From assembly GCA_964457365.1 (NCBI GenBank), contig CAYWFP010000137.1, positions 1 through 7,979 on the forward strand: a stretch of 7,979 bases of DNA. Direction: 5' to 3'. Below the pieces are notes generated by a model, which was not told the DNA's origin, searched no databases, and saw only the letters and a list, made by a program, of their open reading frames with translations. Shown one piece after another: positions 1 through 6,297 of the stretch. The translations under genes were made by a program, and so were the position numbers. Source of the DNA: CAYWFP01 sp964457365 (GTDB lineage: Bacteria > Planctomycetota > SZUA-567). How positions within the stretch are numbered: the first letter of the stretch is position 1; the number at the start of each line of letters is the position of its first letter.

Positions 1-963
1 GTCGTACCCGGCGTAGGCATCGGCCTGCAGATACCCCGAGAAACCGTCAAGAAACTTCATCGGCCCGTCACGCTTGCGGCTGGGCGTGTAGTCGAAGACC
101 GCGAGTTGCCGGACCGGGTCGAGATAGACCCAGTCCCGGCCCGTGCGCGTTTTCTTCCTCGCCTGCACCTTGACCGTCGTATCGTCGGTAGCCACCACCT
201 TCGATGCAAGAACAGCTTCTTTCAGGCAATCCCGCAGCGGGGCGAGGAGATCCGCGCACTGGCGCATCCAGTCGCACTGCGTCGAACGCGGGATGTGCAC
301 GCCGTGCCGGGCGAGGATATCCTCCTGCCGGTTCAGGGGAAGATGATCGGCATACTTGCTCACGATCACCTGCGCCAGCAGGCCCGGTCCCGCCAGTCCC
401 TTTTCGATAGGGGACGACGGCTTCGGCGCCATCGTCACCTCGTGTTCGCCCGGGCAGGCGTAGACCGGGCGCACGGTTTGCTTCACGAAGAGCGAGGCGG
501 GCACGTAGTCGAGCTGCTCGGAAACCTCCTCGCGGATGCGGATCTTTTCCGTCCCGCAGACCGAGCAGATCTTCTCTTCCGCCGGCACGTCCACCTCCTC
601 GCGCACGCGCGGCAGGTGCGCGGGAATCTCCTGCCGCCCGTGCCCCTTGGGCTTCGGCTTCTCGCGTTCGTAGGAGACAGCTTCGGTCTCGGCCGGTTCG
701 TCGTTCTTTTCCGCGGCCGCGGCGAAGAGGGCTTCGAGCACCTCCTTCGGGAAGAGGCCGTTCTCCCAGTCGATGGCTTCGGACTTGCGCCCGTAACGGT
801 GGCGCAGCAACTTCTCGAGCTGATGCTGCAGATGCTCGACGAGGGCGTCCTTCTTCTTCAACGCGCCGAGCAGTTCGCCGATCAGCTCCTTGAGCGTGGC
901 CGCGTCGTCGGGCAAGGCGGACGGGTCGGCGGGCAGGATGTCGGCTTCGGGTTTCGTCTTCAT
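1..963 (-). CDS. tnpC: IS66 transposase TnpC, DDE type, C-terminus outside the window
   Basis: This is the catalytic transposase of the element. The visible 321 residues run from ATG at 963 to the window edge without a stop; family members are usually a little over 500 residues. Residues 21-60 are a leucine-rich, charged stretch like the N-terminal coiled coil of TnpC, ending in the family-typical RHRYGRKSE. Cys133 and Cys136 (ICSVCG) with Cys170 and perhaps His174 form the zinc-binding segment. The DDE domain follows: Asp260 in VVATDDTTVKV is the likely first catalytic Asp and Asp315 in GYLQADAYAGYD the second. The Glu is beyond the edge. The gap of about 100 bases to tnpB is longer than usual in compact IS66 elements. 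No frameshift is seen here, unlike tnpA and tnpB, so this protein could still be made and might act on related elements. Confidence 0.92.
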   Translation of the reverse strand, partial: MKTKPEADILPADPSALPDDAATLKELIGELLGALKKKDALVEHLQHQLEKLLRHRYGRKSEAIDWENGLFPKEVLEALFAAAAEKNDEPAETEAVSYEREKPKPKGHGRQEIPAHLPRVREEVDVPAEEKICSVCGTEKIRIREEVSEQLDYVPASLFVKQTVRPVYACPGEHEVTMAPKPSSPIEKGLAGPGLLAQVIVSKYADHLPLNRQEDILARHGVHIPRSTQCDWMRQCADLLAPLRDCLKEAVLASKVVATDDTTVKVQARKKTRTGRDWVYLDPVRQLAVFDYTPSRKRDGPMKFLDGFSGYLQADAYAGYD

Positions 964-1010
964 GCCAATGACTGTTTCCGCGTCCGCCGAGTCCTTCGCG
1001 GGAATTCGGT

Positions 1011-1022
1011 TTTTCCGGAAAA
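1011..1022. repeat. 12-base perfect palindrome between tnpB and tnpC
   Basis: The sequence TTTTCCGGAAAA is its own reverse complement. It sits in the roughly 100-base gap between the tnpB stop and the tnpC start, inside a stretch poorer in GC than the rest of the element. It could be a binding site for a dimeric protein or a chance palindrome; nothing in the window decides this. Confidence 0.35.
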
Positions 1023-1063
1023 GTTTTTCGCGGGCGTGATTCGCGGAGAGCTGCGGCGGAGCT

Positions 1064-1499
1064 TCACACGGGACGGCGGTATCGCCGCCCCCGCTTGGCC
1101 GACGCCAGGTCGATCCCCGACAACAGCGCCCACAGCTCCTCCGCCGTCATCTCGTGCGTGCCCGCGTCATCCGAAGGGAACCGGAACGCCCCCTCCTCCA
1201 GCCGCTTGTACCAGAGCGCGTACCCGTCGCGGTCCCAGTAGAGAATCTTCACCCGGTCGCGGCGCTTGTTGCAGAAGACGAAGAGATGCCCCGAGAACGG
1301 GTCGGCGCGGAGGATCTCCTCGACCATCCGCGCCAGGCCGTCGCCGGGAGCCCCGGCCGCCAAAGCCGCGCAACTACGCGGGAGAAGGGCAATCGCCAAT
1401 GCCCGCGTTGCCGCGCTGTTACCCGTGCGGCACGCACCGGCGCATGTCCGCCGGCTCCAGGCATAGCAGAATCCGCACCGACGGCGGCAGGCTCAGCAT
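1064..1499 (-). pseudogene. tnpB: IS66 accessory protein TnpB, frameshifted by a small insertion
   Basis: TnpB is a short conserved protein needed for transposition by IS66 elements, of unknown biochemical role. The normal N-terminus is read from ATG at 1499 (MLSLPPSVRILLCLEPADMRR), overlapping the tnpA stop by seven bases. After Arg21 the frame runs into TAA at 1419-1421. The rest of the protein, beginning DGLARMVEEIL and containing HLFVFCNKRRDRVKILYWDR, resumes in another frame from about 1342 and ends at 1064. Between the halves lie 94 bases where intact homologues have about two codons (Ser/Cys-Phe), so about 88 bases are extra, and 88 is not a multiple of three. Removing them would restore a protein of about 115 residues, the usual TnpB size. 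The downstream half opens only with a TTG inside the insert and no good ribosome site, so functional TnpB is unlikely. Confidence 0.85.
1343..1436. repeat. Hairpin-forming insert inside tnpB
   Basis: This 94-base stretch separates the two halves of tnpB where intact homologues have about six bases. It holds an imperfect inverted repeat. On the plus strand GCAAC and GCGGG, separated by TAC, pair with CCCGCGTTGC further along, and the loop itself contains GGGCA facing TGCCC. A short palindromic unit inserted in a gene resembles a REP-like or miniature element, but I see no clear target duplication, and one copy cannot establish a repeat family. The exact borders are uncertain by a few bases because the replaced codons are inferred. 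Confidence 0.5.
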
Positions 1500-1900
1500 G
1501 GCGCGCCGCCCAGGAGAGACAACGCCTTCCGCAGGAGCGCCTCGTCGCAGCCGCCGCGAAAGAAGACCGACACCTCGCCCCGCCGGAGCTCGATCTCGGG
1601 CATGGGTGCAGGACGCTCCGGCAGTCGCATCTCGGCGAAGGCGGGTCGCATCGAGAATGCCGCTTTGCCTTCCGCGCTCCCGCCGGTCGCGGCCATCGTC
1701 TTCGCCGCGCTACCCCTGGACCTCCCGGAACGCTTTTCCGCTTCGGCGCTCTTCTCCTCCAGACGCCGCCGCAGTTCCCGGCGCCACGCGTAGAACTACG
1801 CCTCCGGGAGCTTGCGCTTGCGGCAGAACGTCCGGATCGTCTCGCCGCTTCGGGCGTGCGCGGTCGTCGTCCGGGACGTGGATCCGGCGACGACCGTCAT
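1493..1900 (-). pseudogene. tnpA: IS66 accessory protein TnpA with an internal stop codon
   Basis: Reading from ATG at 1900 gives a 135-codon frame with a family-like helix-turn-helix segment (TIRTFCRKRKLPEA, then FYAWRRELRRR). The C-terminus is characteristic of IS66 TnpA (VSVFFRGGCDEALLRKAL, ending GGAPC). Codon 35 is TAG (1796-1798), exactly where homologues have a small residue, commonly Ser, before FYAW. A single TCG to TAG change would explain it. A restart at ATG 1696 would give 67 residues without the DNA-binding part. The stop overlaps the tnpB start in the usual coupled arrangement. A sequencing error is possible for a single base, but the separate lesion in tnpB favours true decay. 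Confidence 0.82.
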
Positions 1901-2015
1901 CGGCAATCCGGCACGAGCGGTTTCGTCAACGGATTAGCATGTAGACTTATGCATATCGGGAAAAACCATCAGGGCGCTTTGAAATGGCTGTCACATATGG
2001 ACTAACCGAAATTAG

Positions 2016-2891
2016 CTATCGCCAATACGCCTCGTCCATGTAAATGTCTTTGGGGTCAGTTTGGAAATATGGTCCGCAGAAAGCCCGGTAATCTCCACCG
2101 TTCATAACGCAAAATACCTCAGCATACCTAGGCTGCTGAGTTGGCAGGTGGCGTGAATTGTAAGCCGCGAGTCCGCGGGCGTAGTGTGCCCAATCGCGAC
2201 TTGTGTTCGCTGTTTTCCAAGCCCGTATGATTTCACACTTACGATCAATCACATCGGTGATGTCCACAATCGTGTTCAGTAACAAGGAGGAATACACCTG
2301 ATAGGCCCACGATTCGATATTGGTATACTCGCCGAGTAAGAGATGTACAAGATGTGCTGCGCGACGGTGGTCATCATGATCGTCTGCCAGAAAAGGCTGA
2401 AAAACAGCTTGGGGTGCACATGCTTGAATAATCTCATGCGCACGGTTCTGCGCTTGGACATCCAGAGGGATTGCATAATTGGGATAGCGCAGAAAAACAG
2501 GCGTGAAACCCATGGCCGTTGCGACCTGATTCGCTTCATTTTCGAGTTGTCGTGCACGGTCGTTTGCAGGATCCTTGTCGCGGCTGCCCGTTGCACAATA
2601 GACAACCGTTACTTCAGCTCCGCCATCAATCATCTTGCCAAGGACACCGCCACATCCGATACATGCGTCATCGGGATGAGGCGCGAATACTATAACACGT
2701 TCATAGGCAGGGGCATGAACAAGACGGGGACGCAGATTCTGCGCGAAACGCTTGCTTTCAAGAACACGTCCCATGGTAGGTATATCGGGCAACCGCTTCC
2801 AATCGCGCAGGATGAAGTGTTTGGCATATGTCGGTAACCAGCGATTGATCAGGCCACGCAAGCGAGAACGGAAGGCGGATCGAATGCTCAT
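2016..2891 (-). CDS. PIG-L (LmbE-like) family zinc-dependent N-deacetylase
   Basis: The family removes acetyl groups from N-acetylglucosamine-type substrates such as GlcNAc-PI, GlcNAc-inositol, bacillithiol and mycothiol precursors, and lincosamide or glycopeptide intermediates. Here 291 residues carry APHPDDACIGCGG at residues 70-82, with His72, Asp74 and Asp75 as the expected metal and base residues, and DDHDDHRRAAH at 170-180, which supplies the second histidine group. The C-terminal YAEVFCV is also typical. The family's usual Glu after HPDD is Ala76. There is no signal peptide, so it should act in the cytoplasm. I chose ATG at 2891 because AAGGA (2897-2901) lies five bases upstream; a TTG at 2912 would add seven residues. 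It is the last operon gene, 13 bases after the acyltransferase. In this setting it probably frees an amine for re-acylation (inference). The substrate is unknown. Confidence 0.9.
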   Translation of the reverse strand: MSIRSAFRSRLRGLINRWLPTYAKHFILRDWKRLPDIPTMGRVLESKRFAQNLRPRLVHAPAYERVIVFAPHPDDACIGCGGVLGKMIDGGAEVTVVYCATGSRDKDPANDRARQLENEANQVATAMGFTPVFLRYPNYAIPLDVQAQNRAHEIIQACAPQAVFQPFLADDHDDHRRAAHLVHLLLGEYTNIESWAYQVYSSLLLNTIVDITDVIDRKCEIIRAWKTANTSRDWAHYARGLAAYNSRHLPTQQPRYAEVFCVMNGGDYRAFCGPYFQTDPKDIYMDEAYWR

Positions 2892-2904
2892 CGGAGTCCT
2901 TCGT

Positions 2905-3966
2905 TTAATCAACGGTTTTCATCTCGCCGTAGGCGAAAAGCGTTCGTATTGCCGAGGGAGCCAGAGTGGGTGAGTGGATCACCAAAGGCGAGTGCTCTTT
3001 ATTCATCCGAATAGCACCGTCCAATGTCCTGTCGAACCCCTCGTTTACGGAAAGCCAGCACACCCGTTTCGCACCCAATTCACTTGCTTCCCGGCAAAAA
3101 GCCAATGCGACATCCTCGGAGCATGCACGCGGCTCGATCAGGCATTCGCAAAGACGTGCTTCGGCGTTCTCGCGCAATTGAATCACCAGCACTGCGTCAA
3201 TCGTTTTCTTGTCCAATTCCGACAGTACGCAAAGACGATAGCTTTTCGCTTTCGGATGACGAAGATAGCGCCAGTCGAGATACTTCCGGTCCCGGCGAAT
3301 GCCGACATTATATCTTCGCTGGGCATTATCAAGAAGGCCCTCAATGTCTCCGAAGTCGAATTCCGGATCGATCACTCTTAGCTGTCGGGGTGATGATCGA
3401 GCGCGAAGCACTGCAGGCGGGAGAGGCAAAACCAAAGCACCAAGTGTTGCGCCGATATTAGCCAGAAAACCGGGCATTCGTTCGCGCAGAATAGCCTGCC
3501 ATCGATATCGTGCGTGAAGCCAACCAATAAATGCCGTGCGCGTGTCGGGGCAACTCCATCCTCCATAACGTTGCCATAAGGATTCGCCCCACCGATTCGC
3601 ATGCGTGCAGATGATAGCCTCAGACACATTGGAATTGAAGCAGGTTTTTACCAAGCGCATACCTAAAAGCCCCTGGTGCGCGGGAAGCACGCATGTGTCG
3701 CTTACGTTTGCCGCAATGCCTTCCCAGTCGCCGACGTAGAGCGGTTGGTATATATAGCACTGAAAGCCGACAATTCGCGTCTCGGTCATCGCGACACGTC
3801 CGGGAATGCGATTTCCGCGATACGGATTTGACAGGCAAGCCCAATTCAGCCAATCGCTGAAAGCGGAGAATGTCATGTTGGAATGAAGCCCGGCAAGTTG
3901 TACCACGTCGAAAACCTCTTCGAGTCGGTCAGCATGCCACGCCTTGATCGCAATCGATTCGCTCAA
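2905..3966 (-). CDS. Large GNAT-fold acyltransferase (putative N-acyltransferase)
   Basis: GNAT proteins transfer an acyl group from CoA, or sometimes a carrier protein, to an amine. At 353 residues this one is about twice the usual single-domain size, so it may hold two GNAT-like halves. In the N-terminal half, NPYRGNRIPGRVA (47-59) followed by strands and VLPAHQGLLGMRL (93-105) fits the acyl-CoA-binding motif A. The C-terminal half starts near 200 and includes YLDWRYLRHPKAKSYRL (229-245), a pattern I associate with acyltransferases of polysaccharide and natural-product clusters. A hydrophobic stretch at 166-187 links them and may touch the membrane. The start is TTG at 3966: GGAGG (3974-3978) lies seven bases before it and no ATG occurs until residue 31. 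The TTG overlaps the ligase stop by four bases. Family membership is fairly secure; donor and acceptor are unknown. Confidence 0.75.
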   Translation of the reverse strand: MSESIAIKAWHADRLEEVFDVVQLAGLHSNMTFSAFSDWLNWACLSNPYRGNRIPGRVAMTETRIVGFQCYIYQPLYVGDWEGIAANVSDTCVLPAHQGLLGMRLVKTCFNSNVSEAIICTHANRWGESLWQRYGGWSCPDTRTAFIGWLHARYRWQAILRERMPGFLANIGATLGALVLPLPPAVLRARSSPRQLRVIDPEFDFGDIEGLLDNAQRRYNVGIRRDRKYLDWRYLRHPKAKSYRLCVLSELDKKTIDAVLVIQLRENAEARLCECLIEPRACSEDVALAFCREASELGAKRVCWLSVNEGFDRTLDGAIRMNKEHSPLVIHSPTLAPSAIRTLFAYGEMKTVD

Positions 3967-5363
3967 GAAGACGCCTCCGCCATGGCGGTTTCCAGGATGC
4001 GACTTGCAGCGATGCGATCGGCTTTGCCGTTGGGGAGGCGCGGTATGCTGGCATATGTTACAATGCGATACGGTTTGGCGAACGCGCCATGCACGTCGGT
4101 CAGGCGCGAACAGACTTCGTCGTTGTCAAAACGGCCGACCAGCAGCAGCAGCAGAACCGGCTCGCCCCGAGGGTGCATCACTGTCGCGGCAATCGCGTCG
4201 TCTACACCTGTCAATGCGCATGCCGTCTGCTCGAGTGCTTCGGCCTGTAGTTTGGTACCTTGAATATTCAGTACATGATCACAGCGACCGATGATGTGAA
4301 GATTGTCGTTCTCGTCGATCCGAGCCTTGTCCTGCGCCAAGAACGCTTTTTCGGGAATACTCCCCGGCGGCATAATGAAATGCCGCTCATTATTGTCTAC
4401 AAAGGCGTAACCCTTCATCACTGCTCCGTTTGCGATGCACAGACGTCCGTCCTCCTGGAGCGAAAGTGCCCCGGAAAAGCCAACAGCGTGTCCGCTGGAG
4501 AATTCGGCATCTATGGTACGCCCGGGACGCTCAATTGTAGTGATCAGCGTCTCCGTCAGGCCGTAGGACTGCAGCACCCGTGTTCCGAGGCGCGTCTCCG
4601 CCGCCTTACAGGCGGCGCGGTGCAGCGGAGCTGTGCAAGAAATCGCGAAGCGTGGCTTCCAGTCGAGATCCAATGCTGCATGGGTATTCATAAGCGACAC
4701 CACGGTCGGATTGATCCAGATCACATCGACGCGACGCTCCCTCAATAGACGCAGATATGAACGAAAGCGGAGCGCATCCACCACCGGTACGCAGACCATG
4801 CGTCCGCCGGTAAGCAGCGGCAAGAGGAATGCGTTATAGAGGCCGCTGGTATAGCACAGACTCATGCTTCCGGCATGAACTGAACCGTCCTCCCATCCGA
4901 GGAAATCGGCCACATCCTCGGCGTTGCGCATGATCATGCGGATATCGAGCGGAATCGCTTTGGGGGTGCCCGTGCTGCCAGAAGAATGCATGATCCAAAA
5001 AAGATCCGGTGGCCAATCGATCCGTTTGACCTCTGTCGCCAGAGGGACAATCTCTTCATGTTCAATTGCGTACCGGCAATGCAGCTTCGCCCAGAGTTCG
5101 CGGCGCATCGCGGCCGGGACGTCCGGCGGGAGCGGTACAGCGACGACGTCTTCAATCACGCACGCCAAATACGTCGCTAGGCACGCGGCATCGTTGGCGA
5201 TACTGAGGCCAATAGCTTCGCGCGCATTGATGCCGAAAGAACGTAACGTCGAACGAACAGAATCAACTTGATTCGCCGAGAGGGGTTTGCCGCGCACCTC
5301 TATACGCTCTTGGTGTAGCGTAGCGACAAGTCGCTCCCTGAACGCATCGGGGTCTAAGTCCAT
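3963..5363 (-). CDS. AMP-forming acyl/amino-acid adenylate ligase (ANL superfamily)
   Basis: ANL enzymes activate a carboxylic acid with ATP and pass it to CoA or a carrier-protein thiol. The 466 residues hold the phosphate-binding loop HSSGSTGTPKAIPL (126-139), motif A5 SYGLTET (266-272), AQD (343-345) at the usual TGD position followed by IIGRCDHVLNIQG (357-369), and the catalytic Lys447 in LPNGKADR. It is slightly short for the superfamily, with a reduced region before the A3 loop, but every core motif is present. I chose ATG at 5363, overlapping the hydrolase end by ten bases; an upstream start at 5444 would bury 27 unlikely residues deep in the neighbouring gene. A stand-alone ligase in an operon with a free carrier protein most simply loads that protein, as in tetronate-forming O-antigen pathways. 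A CoA ligase is the alternative. The substrate cannot be read from the motifs. Confidence 0.9.
   Translation of the reverse strand: MDLDPDAFRERLVATLHQERIEVRGKPLSANQVDSVRSTLRSFGINAREAIGLSIANDAACLATYLACVIEDVVAVPLPPDVPAAMRRELWAKLHCRYAIEHEEIVPLATEVKRIDWPPDLFWIMHSSGSTGTPKAIPLDIRMIMRNAEDVADFLGWEDGSVHAGSMSLCYTSGLYNAFLLPLLTGGRMVCVPVVDALRFRSYLRLLRERRVDVIWINPTVVSLMNTHAALDLDWKPRFAISCTAPLHRAACKAAETRLGTRVLQSYGLTETLITTIERPGRTIDAEFSSGHAVGFSGALSLQEDGRLCIANGAVMKGYAFVDNNERHFIMPPGSIPEKAFLAQDKARIDENDNLHIIGRCDHVLNIQGTKLQAEALEQTACALTGVDDAIAATVMHPRGEPVLLLLLVGRFDNDEVCSRLTDVHGAFAKPYRIVTYASIPRLPNGKADRIAASRILETAMAEASS
3974..3978 (-). promoter_or_regulatory. Ribosome binding site that fixes the TTG start of the acyltransferase
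   Basis: A full GGAGG on the minus strand lies inside the last codons of the ligase gene, seven bases before the TTG at 3966. It is among the strongest Shine-Dalgarno matches in the operon. It is the main reason to accept a TTG start that overlaps the ligase stop as TTGA. Confidence 0.65.
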
Positions 5364-6049
5364 TGTGACAGTCCGTGCAGCGGCGTGACCGCCAATGCTC
5401 GGCAGTGCCCCGCATCGCCGCCAACAAGCCCGAGCGGAGGGCAAGCCAGCAGAAACGCGTCGTCCAGTTCTTCGAGGCGGATCAGGTTTTCGAGCAAGAG
5501 AATCCCGGCATGCAGCAACGTGTAGTGATTAGGCGCCCGAGTGCCCATGGCCATGTCTTCTATTGAGTCGACATTTGGAAAATCCATTCCCAGTAGCGCA
5601 AGATCGTTCTGGTCGACAAGCCAACGTGCCGCATCCTTGCTCAAGAACGGTCCTTGGGTGAAGTACTCCTTCTTGCCCCAAGTTTGCCGGCTCCATCCCG
5701 TGTCGAATAGGACACGGCAGTATCGCGACCAACCATCCCATGTTTGCAGATCATCAATGCCGATAGGGCTACGTCGATCGCGTTCTCCAAGACGCAAGAC
5801 GGCAGCGGGGCCTATAAACGTTCTTGGGGAAATTTTGTCTATCGCGGGTCCGTCAGGATCGGCATGGTAGGGAGCATCGATATGAGTTGCCGCGTGTGTG
5901 CCGATTGTCAGAATCTGTGCTGCTCGCCTCTCTTTCTCGTGACTGGCAGCATCAACGAGGGAAACATCGGGCAGGTACGCAGATGGATAGCGCGGCATGC
6001 CATGGGAAATCGGCACGGAAAGATCGATAACGCGAGTTAGAGAATTCAT
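5354..6049 (-). CDS. Cyclase-family (kynurenine formamidase-like) metal-dependent hydrolase
   Basis: This 231-residue protein has the fold signature of the family that includes bacterial kynurenine formamidase, isatin hydrolase and proteins annotated as polyketide cyclases. It opens with the typical IDLSVPISHGMPRYP (8-22). The metal-binding stretch is THAATHIDAPYH (51-62), with His52, His56, Asp58 and His62 as likely ligands or catalytic residues; many members have Gly-Thr where this has Ala-Thr. Further family marks are DTGW (116-119), GMDFPNVDS (154-162) and the His180 to Glu187 stretch HAGILLLENL. It starts at ATG 6049, overlapping the carrier-protein stop as ATGA, with no clear ribosome site of its own, so it probably depends on coupling. 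No tryptophan catabolism genes accompany it, so formylkynurenine is unlikely to be its substrate. Hydrolysis of an amide, lactone or cyclic intermediate, or ring closure, is possible. Confidence 0.85.
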   Translation of the reverse strand: MNSLTRVIDLSVPISHGMPRYPSAYLPDVSLVDAASHEKERRAAQILTIGTHAATHIDAPYHADPDGPAIDKISPRTFIGPAAVLRLGERDRRSPIGIDDLQTWDGWSRYCRVLFDTGWSRQTWGKKEYFTQGPFLSKDAARWLVDQNDLALLGMDFPNVDSIEDMAMGTRAPNHYTLLHAGILLLENLIRLEELDDAFLLACPPLGLVGGDAGHCRALAVTPLHGLSQWT

Positions 6050-6297
6050 GGCTGCGGTCTGCCGGTTTTACTGTTGATTCGTTCGGCAAGAGAGGCTACG
6101 GAGAAAAAAACCTCCTCGGTAAGGTCTTCGTCGCCGAATTCGATGTCAAAGGTGCTTTCGAGCGAAAGAATCAATTCCATCGTCGCGTGGGAATCGAGCA
6201 GTGCCCCACGCAACAGTGAAGTCGAGCGGTCGAGTGACTCCGCAGAAACTTTACTGATCGCGGCAACGGCTTGGATGATCAAATGCTCGGAATTCAT
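6046..6297 (-). CDS. Free acyl carrier protein
   Basis: Carrier proteins hold acyl or aminoacyl intermediates on a phosphopantetheine arm. This 83-residue acidic protein has the modification site LLDSHATMELI, with Ser36 as the attachment residue directly after Asp35. A typical four-helix pattern follows, including the acidic run FDIEFGDEDLTEE (50-62). It starts at ATG 6297 with AAGGA (6304-6308) six bases upstream and overlaps the aldolase stop as ATGA; its own stop overlaps the next start the same way. The Asp-Ser-His sequence differs from the Asp-Ser-Leu of fatty-acid ACPs, which suggests a dedicated pathway. No phosphopantetheinyl transferase is in the window, so the cell's own would be needed. 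The adenylate ligase two genes downstream is the obvious loading partner. Confidence 0.9.
   Translation of the reverse strand: MNSEHLIIQAVAAISKVSAESLDRSTSLLRGALLDSHATMELILSLESTFDIEFGDEDLTEEVFFSVASLAERINSKTGRPQP

Larger units (their letters stand above)
1..1950 (-). mobile_element. IS66-family insertion sequence, decayed, cut by the window edge
   Basis: Three consecutive minus-strand reading frames match the tnpA, tnpB and tnpC set that defines IS66-family elements: a small helix-turn-helix protein, a short TnpB and a DDE transposase. tnpA and tnpB are broken (see their entries), while tnpC is open to the window edge. The end near base 1950 is placed only by where coding stops and the GC-poor operon DNA begins. 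On the minus strand a stretch reading ATAAGTCTAC from 1950 could be the terminus, since IS66 ends often begin GTAAG, but the partner terminus and the 8-base target duplication lie outside the window. The element lies on the same strand as, and about 65 bases downstream of, the operon. Confidence 0.85.

Noticed and set aside
106..1944. Long plus-strand reading frame of 612 codons across the IS66 region
   Set aside because: It is antisense to tnpA, tnpB and tnpC, rich in Arg, Pro and Ser with no recognisable domain, and is the expected shadow of GC-rich coding DNA.
1154..2005. Plus-strand frame of 283 codons over tnpB and tnpA
   Set aside because: It has low-complexity Arg/Ala/Pro composition and runs antisense to clearly identified IS66 genes.
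1901..2015. Search for a terminator of the operon between the PIG-L stop and the IS66 element
   Set aside because: Only a four-pair stem (CTAA/TTAG) was found, too weak to call.
2343..2837. Plus-strand frame of 164 codons inside the PIG-L gene
   Set aside because: It is antisense to a gene with clear catalytic motifs and shows no family features of its own.
5364..5444. N-terminal extension of the adenylate ligase from an ATG at 5444
   Set aside because: It would overlap the hydrolase by 91 bases and adds residues unlike an ANL N-terminus; ATG 5363 fits the tight gene spacing.
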